Below the pieces are notes generated by a model, which was not told the origin of the DNA, searched no databases, and saw only the letters and a program-made list of their open reading frames with translations. From positions 174,223 through 238,222 of the forward strand of contig NZ_JAMFLX010000004.1 of the NCBI RefSeq assembly GCF_023502345.1: a stretch of 64,000 nt of DNA. The letters are read 5' to 3'. This DNA comes from Parendozoicomonas callyspongiae. GTDB taxonomy: Bacteria > Pseudomonadota > Gammaproteobacteria > Pseudomonadales > Endozoicomonadaceae. The number at the start of each line of letters is the position of its first letter. The stretch's first letter is position 1. Below, piece by piece: positions 1 through 8,465 of this stretch. The position numbers and the translations under genes were made by a program.

Positions 1-583
1 GCTGGTGCCACTGCTGCCAAAATTTCACAGTCTCTACCCGGATATTGATCTTCGTCTGCAAATGGATTCGGAGTTGCCGGTGTTATCCGACAGAACTGGT
101 GATGCATTTGTTACGGAGCAGCCTGATAAGCCCGGCTACTACAAACAGTTGATACGCCGTGAGCTGGTGGTGCCGGTCTGCGCGCCCTGGGTTTACCAGG
201 AAATGTCCGAGGAACCTGTTGAAGAGGCCATCTGGCGTTATCCACTGTTGTCCTGTGATCGGGATACCGGTTCAGAGCCTGGCACTGACTGGGAAATCTG
301 GGCCCGTACTCTTGGGCTGGATATGCCACCGAAGGTCAAGATCCACTCATTCAGTCATCAGGTTATGGGTATTGAAGCGGCGGCCAGTGGCCAGGGAATT
401 ACCCTGGCAAGTGATTTTATGGTGGAGAAAGATATTCAGGGGGGGCGTCTGGTACGCCTGCCTCTGGGGGGCTGGGAGACCGGCTTCCATGTTTACTTCT
501 GCTGTAAGCACGGCCGTATGCGCGAGCCTGCGATCAAAGCCCTGGCTGACTGGCTATATCATGAGTCAAGTGAAGGCTCTTAA
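1..583 (+). CDS. LysR-type transcriptional regulator, C-terminal part (cut by window edge)
   Basis: The reading frame is open from the left edge and ends at TAA 581-583. About 193 residues are visible. They match the effector-binding (periplasmic-binding-protein-like) half of LysR-family regulators: LPKFHSLYPDIDL near the start is the usual opening of that domain, and GIEAAASGQGITLAS is its conserved glycine-rich turn near the end. The N-terminal helix-turn-helix lies outside the window, so the true start is not visible. The target genes and inducer cannot be told from this fragment. The gene ends only 12 bases before the convergent end of the next gene. Confidence 0.85.
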   Translation, partial: LVPLLPKFHSLYPDIDLRLQMDSELPVLSDRTGDAFVTEQPDKPGYYKQLIRRELVVPVCAPWVYQEMSEEPVEEAIWRYPLLSCDRDTGSEPGTDWEIWARTLGLDMPPKVKIHSFSHQVMGIEAAASGQGITLASDFMVEKDIQGGRLVRLPLGGWETGFHVYFCCKHGRMREPAIKALADWLYHESSEGS

Positions 584-595
584 GTGGCTTTAGTC

Positions 596-949
596 TTATT
601 TGAACTTAATACGATATCGCAGCTGCAGCTGGTTAAGAAAATCCAGGTTTTCATCAAACAGGGGTTCCCGATCTGAGTTTTTGATCGCGTTTTCCCTGTT
701 GCGCTCAGCCTCAATCTCTTTTCCTGTTTCAGGATGCTTGGTTTTCGGAATTGTCAGTTCAAACCAGGAATTATCGTTGAACCTGAAGATGGGAACACCT
801 TTGCTATCAGACGTACTGGTATCAGACTGAGTATCAGCAGATGAAGGTGAAAAGTTGGCTTCTTCAAGTAAAACGCTGGCGTAGCCTGGCAAGGGTAACA
901 ACACTGCTGCAAATACCAGCGATAGAAGTGCGGGATATCTGGGCCTCAT
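596..949 (-). CDS. small secreted protein of unknown function
   Basis: About 117 residues from the ATG at 949; a GTG three codons earlier is also possible. A hydrophobic segment with a basic start (residues 1-25, ending near GYAS) looks like a Sec signal peptide. The mature part is polar: a Ser/Thr/Asp-rich linker, then a charged stretch (KTKHPETGKEIEAERNRENA) and a basic C-terminus. A weak resemblance to small DUF4124-like periplasmic proteins is possible, but I do not recognise a family. It lies downstream of argA on the same strand with a 42-base gap and could be cotranscribed. Confidence 0.55.
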   Translation of the reverse strand: MRPRYPALLSLVFAAVLLPLPGYASVLLEEANFSPSSADTQSDTSTSDSKGVPIFRFNDNSWFELTIPKTKHPETGKEIEAERNRENAIKNSDREPLFDENLDFLNQLQLRYRIKFK

Positions 950-991
950 AACCAACACCTGCCCGAAAAGGTCACAGGATAGACAGTCTCT

Positions 992-2308
992 TTATAGAAC
1001 TTTCTTGAACACCTTTGAGTTTCGAGGACGATTGTAGGCCTCCTGCTTTTCGGAGGGTAGTGTTTTCAGAGGGCTGGCAGCAAATCCCCGTTCAATAAAC
1101 CAATGTGCCGTCCGTGTTGTCAGCACAAACAGGGATTTCAGTTTCTGTTGTCGTGCCTGTTGCTCAATAGCGGACAGTAATACATCTCCTCGCTTGCCCT
1201 GGCGGTATTCCGGGTGTATCACCAGGCAAGCCAGCTCTCCACAACCGTCTTTGGGATAGCTGCATAGTGCGGCACAGCCAACAATCATTCCGTCTCTGAC
1301 AAGTACTGTGAATGTATTGATTTCACGTTCCAGCTGCTTGCGGGAACGGCGTACAAGAACACCCTTCTCTTCAAGGGGCTGAATAAGCTTCAGAATACCA
1401 CCAACGTCTTCTATTGTGGCTGGACGCAGTTGTTCGTAGGCAGCCATATCCTGGGTGATCAGTGTTCCAAAACCATCCCGTGTAAACAGCTCCTGAAGCA
1501 GAGCGCCATCAATGCAATGGCTTACGATATGTGTCCGGACAATACTGCTGTCACAGGCAGTCACAGCGGCTTCCAGTAACCGGTGGAACTCTTGGTGCTG
1601 TTTGCTTTGCAGGCGTGAGCGTGCTTCGCGGGGGCGCATGGTTCTGATCAGTTCACCATCCTCATCCTGAAGACCGATACTGTTACCGAACAGAATTAAC
1701 TTCTCTGCTTTTAATGCGATGGCTGTGCGGGTGGCTACGTCTTCCGCTGAAAGATTAAAAACCTCTCCGGTTGGGGAATATCCCAGGCTGGAAAGTAAGA
1801 CCAGATGCCCATCGTCCAGTTGCTGAGAGATCGCTTTTCGGTCTACACGGCGGACTTCTCCGGTGTTCTGGAAGTCCACGCCGTCAACAACTCCCAAAGG
1901 GCGGGCTGTTACAAAATTGCCGCTGACTACCCGGATTCTTGAGCCATGCATGGGAGAGTTAATCAGTCCCATGGATAGTTGAGCTTCCATACGAACCCGC
2001 ATGCTGCCATTGGCATCAATTACAGCGGCAAGAGATGATTTATCAGTGATTCGTGAGTCATTGTGGAAGCTGGCTTCAATTTTTTGCAGCTCCAGCCGCC
2101 TGCTTATCTGTGGGCGGGCGCCGTGTACCAGAACCAGGCGAACACCAAGGCTGCTAAGAAGAGCAATATCATGAATGATGTTGGGAAAGTTAGTATCTTC
2201 CAGCGCTTCACCTGGCAGCATGATGACGAAAGTTCGCCCACGGTGTGCATGCATATAGGGCGATGACTGACGAAAGAACCTGACATAGTTTTCGCTGGAA
2301 ATATTCAT
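992..2308 (-). CDS. argA: N-acetylglutamate synthase (amino-acid N-acetyltransferase)
   Basis: First step of arginine synthesis: acetyl-CoA plus glutamate gives N-acetylglutamate. The 438 residues match the classical gammaproteobacterial ArgA length. The N-terminal two thirds is an amino-acid-kinase fold (LVLVHGARPQI, LSSLGYSPTGEVFNL), which in this family is non-catalytic and binds arginine as feedback inhibitor. The C-terminal third, from about residue 290, is a GNAT acetyltransferase with the acetyl-CoA loop around EYRQGKRGDVLL. It follows argE with a 15-base gap, so the two form an argE-argA operon on the minus strand. Confidence 0.95.
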   Translation of the reverse strand: MNISSENYVRFFRQSSPYMHAHRGRTFVIMLPGEALEDTNFPNIIHDIALLSSLGVRLVLVHGARPQISRRLELQKIEASFHNDSRITDKSSLAAVIDANGSMRVRMEAQLSMGLINSPMHGSRIRVVSGNFVTARPLGVVDGVDFQNTGEVRRVDRKAISQQLDDGHLVLLSSLGYSPTGEVFNLSAEDVATRTAIALKAEKLILFGNSIGLQDEDGELIRTMRPREARSRLQSKQHQEFHRLLEAAVTACDSSIVRTHIVSHCIDGALLQELFTRDGFGTLITQDMAAYEQLRPATIEDVGGILKLIQPLEEKGVLVRRSRKQLEREINTFTVLVRDGMIVGCAALCSYPKDGCGELACLVIHPEYRQGKRGDVLLSAIEQQARQQKLKSLFVLTTRTAHWFIERGFAASPLKTLPSEKQEAYNRPRNSKVFKKVL

Positions 2309-2323
2309 ATCTATTTGTTTTCT

Positions 2324-3475
2324 TTATTCGCTTTGAAGACAGTAACGGTGAATCAGGTTTTTAAGCAAGGTTACTGTTGGTTCAATTGTATCCAGTGCCA
2401 GATACTCATCCGGCTGGTGGGCCTGGGCAATATTTCCGGGCCCCATCACCACGGTATCCATTCCCATCTGCCTGAGGAATGGCGCTTCAGTCGCAAAGGC
2501 AGCACTTGTAGCACGATAGCCGGTCAGCCCTTCACAGGTTCTCAGCAGAGAGCTGTTTTCTTCGCTGGAGAATGGCGGTATGGGCATGGACACTGGTTCA
2601 AGTTCTAGAACAACACCAGCCTGTTCGCTGAGAACATGGGTGCGCTGATAGATGTTTCTTCGAATCTCGTCGGGATCCATTCCCGGCAGCATCCTGACAT
2701 CGTATTCCAGAGAACAGGTTTCACAGATCCGGTTGGGGTTATCGCCACCATGAATACAGCCAAAGTTCATGGTGGGCATGGGAACGGTAAAGCCCGGATT
2801 ACTGTACTGATACTTCCACTCCTCCCGGATAACCATCAGCTCAGTCATAATATGATGCATAGCATCCATGGCATTTCGACCCTTGGAAGGATCGCTGGAA
2901 TGGCCTGATTTACCGGTTATTGTCAGGCGTTCCATCATAATGCCTTTGTGCATATGAAGCGGGATAAGGCCTGTTGGTTCACCAATGATGGCAGTTCTTG
3001 CTTTGGGCTGACCAATGCGTACCAGTTCCCTGGCTCCGCTCATGGATGACTCTTCGTCAGCAGTAGCAAGAATAATTAACGGTTGTTTCAGCTGCTCCGG
3101 CTTTAGCCCCCGTGCCGCTTCCATGGCCAAAGCCAGAAAGCTTTTCATATCACAGGTTCCCAGACCATAAAGCTTGTTATCCTGTTCAGTCAGAGTGAAA
3201 GGATTCTGGCTCCACAGTGAATCATCACAGGGAACAGTATCGGTATGACCGGATAGAACCAGCCCTCCCGGACCTTTCCCTAGCGTGGCAATAAGGTTGG
3301 CTTTACCTGGAGCATTGGGGATGGGAAGAATTTCACAGGAGAACTCCATATCCCCAAGCCAGTTGGCCAGCAACTCAATAACTGCAAGGTTGCCCTGATC
3401 ATAGTCGGGGCGGGTGCTGCTGACTGAAGGGGTGGCGATCAGCTGCCTGATAGCAGGGATCAACTGTTGTGACAT
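2324..3475 (-). CDS. argE: acetylornithine deacetylase
   Basis: Zinc/cobalt-dependent M20-family hydrolase that removes the acetyl group from N2-acetylornithine to give ornithine. The 383 residues match the family length. Visible metal and catalytic motifs are SGHTDTVP (first metal His and catalytic Asp, about residue 75), GTCDMK, ATADEESS (general-base Glu and metal Glu) and the final HQPDEY with the last metal His. The inserted dimerisation domain lies in the middle (KGIMMERLTITGKSGHSS). First gene of the argE-argA pair; the presence of ArgE with ArgA indicates the linear, acetate-releasing pathway. Confidence 0.95.
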   Translation of the reverse strand: MSQQLIPAIRQLIATPSVSSTRPDYDQGNLAVIELLANWLGDMEFSCEILPIPNAPGKANLIATLGKGPGGLVLSGHTDTVPCDDSLWSQNPFTLTEQDNKLYGLGTCDMKSFLALAMEAARGLKPEQLKQPLIILATADEESSMSGARELVRIGQPKARTAIIGEPTGLIPLHMHKGIMMERLTITGKSGHSSDPSKGRNAMDAMHHIMTELMVIREEWKYQYSNPGFTVPMPTMNFGCIHGGDNPNRICETCSLEYDVRMLPGMDPDEIRRNIYQRTHVLSEQAGVVLELEPVSMPIPPFSSEENSSLLRTCEGLTGYRATSAAFATEAPFLRQMGMDTVVMGPGNIAQAHQPDEYLALDTIEPTVTLLKNLIHRYCLQSE

Positions 3476-3578
3476 ATTTATTGCCTGAACTGCGTTCTCT
3501 ATATCAGGGAATATTAAACAGCATCAGGCAATTTAAGAAGAGATAGATTTAAACAATTATCTCAACTGCCATCTAAAG

Positions 3579-4850
3579 CTATCCAAATGATGTTTTCAGT
3601 AGATAGAAAAACACCAGGGAGAGAACAGCACCAGCAGGAAGAGTCACCAGCCAGGACATAAATATTGTCCCGATTACCTGAAGATTAAGAGCACCAATTC
3701 CACGGGCCAATCCTACACCGAGAACAGCTCCAACCAGTGTGTGAGTTGTTGAAATCGGAAACCCGATACCTGATGCAATCACAACCGTTGTAGCTGCAGA
3801 AAGTTCGGCAGCAAAGCCACGGCTGGGGGTTAGCTCGGTAATATGCTTGCCTATTGTGGCCATGACCCGATAGCCGTAGGTGGTCAGACCGGTAATAATT
3901 CCTGCGCCTCCCAGCAACAGAACCCAGCTTGGCATTACCGAGTTTGCACAAATTTCTCCCCCGCGTTCAACGACATTGACCACGGCTGCTAGGGGGCCAA
4001 CTGCGTTAGCTACATCATTGGAACCATGGGCAAATGCCATTGCACAGGCAGTGAAAACCATCATGGAACCAAATACTTTTTCCACACTGGAAAAGTGGAA
4101 GGTGGCATCAGCGGCCAAATCACGGTGAATTCGCCTCAGGCTCAGACGGCCAATAATTGTTAACAGAAAACCCGTGAAGGTGGCGATAGCGATTGAATCA
4201 AACGTAGAGAAATCAAATCCCAGATGGCTTAGCCCTTTGGTCAGGGTCACCATGGACATCATAAAGCCCATCAGGAACATATAGAAAGGAACATACCGCT
4301 TGGCATTGCTGAATGGATCTTCAGTATCCAGAATCAAACGCTGGACAGAATGAAAGACACAGAAGGCCATCAGACCTGAGATCATTGGCGAGAAAATCCA
4401 GCTGCAGGCAATAAACGAGATACTGCCCCACTGCACAACATCGGCACCGATACCTGCGACAGCGAAACCAATAATTGCACCAATAATGGAATGGGTTGTT
4501 GAAACCGGCCAGCCATAATGGGTGGCAACCATCAGCCAGGTTCCTGCCGCGAGAAGAGCTGCCAGCATGCCATAAACCAAGAGTTCAGGGTGCTCAATAA
4601 GCTGGGGCATGGTCGGATCAATAATTCCCTTGCGGATGGTGCTAGTGACTGAACCCCCGGCCAGATAAGCACCTGCAAACTCCAGAATAACAGCAATGAT
4701 TATTGCCTGGCGGATTGTCAGGGCTTTAGAACCTACAGATGTGCCCATGGCATTGGCGACATCATTGGCACCAACCCCCCAGGCCATAAAAAAACCAAAA
4801 ATACAGGCCAGTCCCAGCAGGACAAAACCATACTCAGCAATGATGGACAT
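3579..4850 (-). CDS. PiT-family inorganic phosphate transporter
   Basis: Integral inner-membrane phosphate:cation symporter, 423 residues with about ten hydrophobic segments. Both copies of the PiT signature are visible: GANDVANAMGTSVG near residue 27 in the N-terminal half and GSNDVANAVGPLAAV near residue 275 in the C-terminal half, with the internal repeats GWPVSTTHSIIGAI and GFPISTTHTLVGAV. It starts 29 bases after the DUF47 gene, a common pairing in which the DUF47 protein tunes the transporter. The alkaline phosphatase gene farther upstream extends the phosphate theme. Confidence 0.93.
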   Translation of the reverse strand: MSIIAEYGFVLLGLACIFGFFMAWGVGANDVANAMGTSVGSKALTIRQAIIIAVILEFAGAYLAGGSVTSTIRKGIIDPTMPQLIEHPELLVYGMLAALLAAGTWLMVATHYGWPVSTTHSIIGAIIGFAVAGIGADVVQWGSISFIACSWIFSPMISGLMAFCVFHSVQRLILDTEDPFSNAKRYVPFYMFLMGFMMSMVTLTKGLSHLGFDFSTFDSIAIATFTGFLLTIIGRLSLRRIHRDLAADATFHFSSVEKVFGSMMVFTACAMAFAHGSNDVANAVGPLAAVVNVVERGGEICANSVMPSWVLLLGGAGIITGLTTYGYRVMATIGKHITELTPSRGFAAELSAATTVVIASGIGFPISTTHTLVGAVLGVGLARGIGALNLQVIGTIFMSWLVTLPAGAVLSLVFFYLLKTSFG

Positions 4851-4879
4851 AACAGCAGTACACCAGATAGATCAGCTTA

Positions 4880-5560
4880 TTAATGAGCGAGCAACAACTG
4901 CAGGTAACTACCAACCCGGGATGCCCGGTCGGCGAGATCACCAACCCATTCGATAATCTTGTACATAAACATCACGTCCACTGGGGGGAGTTCCTTCTCA
5001 TGCTCAAACAGGGTTCGGCGTATATGCACCTGAAGCCTGTCGGTATCACTCTCTATGGCGTCGAGCTCTTCAATCATATTCTCGACAAGGTCGGCCTCTC
5101 GCCCCCGGAAGCCTGTTTCCAGAAGGTCATCCAGCTCGTTGATGGCTCTTAATGCCTGGGCAGAGGTTTCTATTGAGCGCCTGACGTAATGCAGGAAACT
5201 CTCTTTTATTGGCTCGGGGAAACACATTTTGCGGCCAAGTACCAGACCGGCAATATCCTTGGCCCGGTTGGAAACTTTGTCCTGAACGGTGACAAGCTCT
5301 AAAAGATCCGCACGGGGAACGGGAAGAAACAGGGTTTTTGGCAGTGATAGCCGTACCTGCTTCTTGATTTCATCAGCCTCATGTTCCCATTTTGTGATGC
5401 GCTGCTGAATCAGGGCTGCTTCTTCCCAGTCTTCGGCAAGGGCTGCAACGAAGAATGGTTCAAGATCGGCAGCTGCCGCATGAGCCTTGGCGATATGATT
5501 CTGTATGGGCCCTATGGGGGATCGTCCAAAAACGCTGGACAACAAATGCCTTGGGGACAT
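4880..5560 (-). CDS. DUF47/TIGR00153 family PhoU-like protein
   Basis: About 226 residues, almost entirely alpha-helical and charged, of the PhoU-like DUF47 family that accompanies PiT transporters. Typical features are the opening FGRSPIGPIQNHI, the ALIQQRITKWEHEADEIKK helix with the metal-ligand E-x3-D pattern, and the second half E-x3-D repeat (ELDAIESDTDRLQ). I chose the ATG at 5560; a GTG two codons upstream is possible. It is the first gene of a two-gene operon with the phosphate transporter and presumably modulates its activity in the cytoplasm. Confidence 0.88.
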   Translation of the reverse strand: MSPRHLLSSVFGRSPIGPIQNHIAKAHAAAADLEPFFVAALAEDWEEAALIQQRITKWEHEADEIKKQVRLSLPKTLFLPVPRADLLELVTVQDKVSNRAKDIAGLVLGRKMCFPEPIKESFLHYVRRSIETSAQALRAINELDDLLETGFRGREADLVENMIEELDAIESDTDRLQVHIRRTLFEHEKELPPVDVMFMYKIIEWVGDLADRASRVGSYLQLLLAH

Positions 5561-5709
5561 AATCACCGCTTATGATTGTTCTGGGAAAACCAGTATAAGT
5601 GGTTCTGGAAAAAGTGAAGGGTTTTGTGTAACGAAAGTACAAAGAAGTGAGCTGACCTGTCAGGCTGGATAACAGTCTCCAGCCTGAAGGTAATAACAGG
5701 GCAGGGGCT

Positions 5710-5876
5710 TAGAGCCTATTCACAATCTTATCGCAGGCTGCAAATGCCGAGTAAAAGCACCTGTTTCTCTGCTTTTGCTCGTTACATAGAACCACTATGT
5801 GCCTCACAAAACCAAAGAAACAGGTGCTTTTACTCGTCATTTTCGCTATCTGCGAAAGATTATGAACAGGCTCTTA
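5710..5876. repeat. palindromic mini-element, family B, copy 1 (about 167 bp, TA ends)
   Basis: The two halves are near-perfect inverted copies for about 65 bases: the left end TTAGAGCCTATTCACAATCT pairs with the right end read on the other strand (CTAAGAGCCTGTTCATAATC), and both arms run through GAGTAAAAGCACCTGTTTCT. A TA dinucleotide stands at each end, as expected of IS630/mariner-type mini-elements. The centre holds a small hairpin (5784-5800) with loop AACCA. The right end overlaps the phoA stop codon. There is no coding capacity. A decayed relative lies at 23153-23230. Confidence 0.85.
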
Positions 5877-7469
5877 GAGCGCAGAGATCAGAATCTTACC
5901 GATATCGGTATGATGCTTGATTCCGCCAAATGCTTTGATCAGGTCATCGTCACCATGAGCAATCACTGCAACAGGGGTACTGGTGTGAGTTCCGGTCCCC
6001 CAGACAGTGTTCTGCTTCTCAGCCAGTTCCCGTGCCAGCAGGTTCATCTGGATTTCATCGCCGTAAACGAAGAAGGCGCGGAAATCATTCACCTTGGGCA
6101 GAGTCTTGGTCGCCATATATTTATGGCCATCCACCTGATAGGGGTTGGGTGCCTTGGTCAGAATCCGGGCTGCAGCTCTTTCATCAATATCAAAGCTGCT
6201 GTTCTCGTTGACCACTTTAGCCAGGGTTGCAGGTGTACGCTCGGCTTTTGGAATCCCGTTATAGGCACTGATCATGCCGTAGAAGCTCTTCTTCTGGTTG
6301 TAGAGATTATCCAGAATCTCAGGAGCACCGAAGTTGAAGTTAGGCTTGAAGTCACGCTCAGCGAACACCTTACCTGGCAGTTTGGAGGCTTTGGGCAGAT
6401 TGCTGGCAGAGTAACTGAAACCGAAGGAGCCGGTTTCATGGTCAGCGGTAACAACCACCAGAGTATCGTCGCGATCGGCAGCCCACTGACGAACAGCATC
6501 AACGGCTTCGTCGAATTTCAGCAGTTCATGGAGCATGGTGCCTGCATCATTGTTATGGCCGGCCCAGTCGATCTGTCCGCCCTCAACCATCAGGAAGAAT
6601 CCGTCTTCATCCTGAGACAGTATATCCAGGGCCTTCACAGTCATCTCTTTCAAAGAAGGCTGGGTGCGTTCACGAGAGTTCTTGCTGTTGGAATAGGCGA
6701 TGCCATCCAGCATGCCGGAATAGGAGAACAGACCCAGGAGTTTGTCACCATTGGCTTTCTCAAGCGCGTTACGGTTAAAGGCCAGATCATAGCCGGCATC
6801 TTTGGCTTCCAGCAGCAGGTTGCGGTTGTCCTTGCGCTTGGATTTGATTTTGACTGTGCCACCGGTCATATCAACCAGTTGCTTGTAAACGGCGCCTTTC
6901 TCGTTGGCAACCTGGGGAATCCAGTGACGAATGCCGCCGGAGAGCATAACGTCAACACCGTTCTCCAGCATCTGGGCCGCAATCTCATTTTCCAGGGAGC
7001 GATGTGGCTGGTGGGCTGCAAATGCCGCCGGGGTGGCGTGGGTCAGACGGGTATCAGAAATCAGACCGGTCGCCTTCCCCATTCTCTTGGCTTTCTCAAG
7101 AATGGTTTCAACACTGTTACCTTGTGGGTCAACACCCAGAGCTTCTGATGGTGCAGGAATGCCAGTAGCGAGCTGAGAGGCTGAGCTGGCAGAGTCAACC
7201 ACCAGAGCACCTGCAGGATTCGGAAGGGAAAGCCCCATATGGCCGTCGTCAGCCAGTTGCTGCATGGCTGTTTTCTGGCCTTTGTAGATAGAGCTGGGAG
7301 CCATACGTGCGTAAGACTCCAGCAGACCCATCTGCTGAGGACCCATGCCATCCCCGATCATCAGAATAATGTTTTTGGCCTTTTCGGCAGCCATTGACGC
7401 TGTGGGAAGCATCATGAGGGAAACGGTCAGAGCGGTCAGCCCCTTGCGCATCCTGCTTTTGTTATACAT
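5874..7469 (-). CDS. phoA: secreted alkaline phosphatase
   Basis: Periplasmic or secreted phosphomonoesterase, 531 residues, longer than E. coli PhoA and similar in layout to the large marine (Vibrio-type) enzymes. Residues 1-28 are a signal peptide ending ASMAA. Metal and catalytic motifs: IGDGMG (Asp40), DSASSASQLATG with nucleophile Ser93, HATPAAFAAH, EGGQIDWAGHNND and TADHETG. A good ribosome-binding site (AGGAG) precedes the ATG. A weak PHO-box-like sequence lies upstream. The stop codon lies inside the terminal repeat of a mini-element, so the insertion marks the exact 3' end of the gene. Confidence 0.94.
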   Translation of the reverse strand: MYNKSRMRKGLTALTVSLMMLPTASMAAEKAKNIILMIGDGMGPQQMGLLESYARMAPSSIYKGQKTAMQQLADDGHMGLSLPNPAGALVVDSASSASQLATGIPAPSEALGVDPQGNSVETILEKAKRMGKATGLISDTRLTHATPAAFAAHQPHRSLENEIAAQMLENGVDVMLSGGIRHWIPQVANEKGAVYKQLVDMTGGTVKIKSKRKDNRNLLLEAKDAGYDLAFNRNALEKANGDKLLGLFSYSGMLDGIAYSNSKNSRERTQPSLKEMTVKALDILSQDEDGFFLMVEGGQIDWAGHNNDAGTMLHELLKFDEAVDAVRQWAADRDDTLVVVTADHETGSFGFSYSASNLPKASKLPGKVFAERDFKPNFNFGAPEILDNLYNQKKSFYGMISAYNGIPKAERTPATLAKVVNENSSFDIDERAAARILTKAPNPYQVDGHKYMATKTLPKVNDFRAFFVYGDEIQMNLLARELAEKQNTVWGTGTHTSTPVAVIAHGDDDLIKAFGGIKHHTDIGKILISAL

Positions 7470-7535
7470 TGTCTTTCTCCTGGCGTTGATATCTGAGGGT
7501 TGCGTTTCTATCCCAAAGGTAATTTATTAAAGAAT

Positions 7536-7554
7536 TGTTAAAGCAATATGACGA
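7536..7554 (-). promoter_or_regulatory. candidate PHO box upstream of phoA
   Basis: On the minus strand the 19 bases TCGTCATATTGCTTTAACA resemble the PhoB site: the first half (CGTCATA) is close to CTGTCATA, the second half is weak. It lies about 70 bases before the phoA start, in the divergent region with the CYTH gene. It is called on pattern and context only. Confidence 0.3.
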
Positions 7555-7571
7555 TAAGTTGAGATCTTGTT

Positions 7572-8168
7572 ATGAGCAGTGAAGTGGAGTTGAAGTTATT
7601 GCTAACCCCGGAAGATCACCAGAGTGTATTGGTGACGCCCTGTCTTGCGGGTAAAGAAGTGGATATTCAGCACCTCGATAATACCTACTTTGATACCCCC
7701 GGCTTTGATTTGATGAAAAACCGTGCCGCTCTCAGAATTCGCAAAAAAGGTGACAGGTATATCCAGACCCTGAAAACACTGGGAACAAGTGTTGATGGAT
7801 TAAGCCGTCGAGGGGAGTGGGAATGGAATCTTGGTGAGCCGGTTATCAATGAGCAGGAACTGGAGAAAGTCTGGCCAGAAAATCTGCAGGGCATTTATTC
7901 AGATTCTTTACGTCCGGTTTTCCAGACGGATTTTGAGCGCAGGGTTATTAATCTTGAATGGCAGGGTGCATCTATTGAGCTGGCACTGGATGATGGCTGG
8001 ATTATTACAGATTCTGGCAGGCAGCGAATCTCAGAACTTGAGCTGGAATTAAAATCGGGGCCAGAGGCTGCTTTGCATGACCTGGCAAGGGTGCTGGGAG
8101 AAGGTGTTGATCTCACTCCCTGTGATATCAGCAAAGCCGAACGAGGATATCAGCTGGTTAGGTTCTGA
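7572..8168 (+). CDS. CYTH-domain protein, probable inorganic triphosphatase
   Basis: Triphosphate tunnel metalloenzyme fold, 198 residues. The EVELKL motif at residues 4-9 gives the metal-binding ExExK signature; further tunnel residues are in AALRIRKKGDRYIQTLKT, FERRV and ISELELELKSG. This corresponds to the N-terminal half of E. coli YgiF and lacks the C-terminal CHAD domain. The likely activity is hydrolysis of inorganic triphosphate; thiamine triphosphate is an alternative. The last codons and the TGA stop (8166-8168) come from the inserted mini-element that begins at 8159, so the native C-terminus has been rewritten by the insertion. Confidence 0.85.
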   Translation: MSSEVELKLLLTPEDHQSVLVTPCLAGKEVDIQHLDNTYFDTPGFDLMKNRAALRIRKKGDRYIQTLKTLGTSVDGLSRRGEWEWNLGEPVINEQELEKVWPENLQGIYSDSLRPVFQTDFERRVINLEWQGASIELALDDGWIITDSGRQRISELELELKSGPEAALHDLARVLGEGVDLTPCDISKAERGYQLVRF

Positions 8169-8424
8169 TGACGTAAGTTTGTGCATTCAGCGCCAGCGAG
8201 GCTTTTCAGATCTAGACGCAGCCGTGAAGGAATACTGGTTGTCTTTCGAACGGCTGCAACGACGAGCTGGAAAGCCTCGCTGGCGCCCTTCGGGTGGCCC
8301 AGAAAGCCGCCACTCCCTACGTCAGGCTTGCTTGATGTAGAACCACTACACCTTCACAAGCCTTCCTTGCGATTGGCGGCTTTCTGAGCCACTGAATTGC
8401 ACAAACTTACGTCAACAGAACCTA
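8159..8424. repeat. palindromic mini-element, family A, copy 1 (266 bp, TA ends)
   Basis: Ends TAGGTTCTG and CAGAACCTA form terminal inverted repeats of about 30 bases (GACGTAAGTTTGTGCA against TGCACAAACTTACGTC). Inside are two further long hairpins: GCGCCAGCGAGGCTTT with its complement before 8290, and CAGAAAGCCGCC with its complement before 8390, giving a cloverleaf-like layout. The second hairpin carries an apical TGTAG-AACCA-CTACA structure (8336-8350). An inverted copy of identical length lies at 45452-45717. A 68-codon open frame inside (8181-8387) is considered fortuitous. Confidence 0.9.
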
Positions 8425-8465
8425 GTATAAACTGAGGTAATAGATTTCCAGAGCACGGATGCATC

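Noticed and set aside
5799..7148. 449-codon open frame on the plus strand
   Set aside because: Antisense shadow of phoA; the minus-strand frame has all alkaline phosphatase motifs.
8181..8387. 68-codon frame in the family A element (also 45489-45695 on the other strand)
   Set aside because: Lies wholly in palindromic DNA; differences between copies look structure-driven, and no ribosome-binding site was seen. Kept only as an observation.
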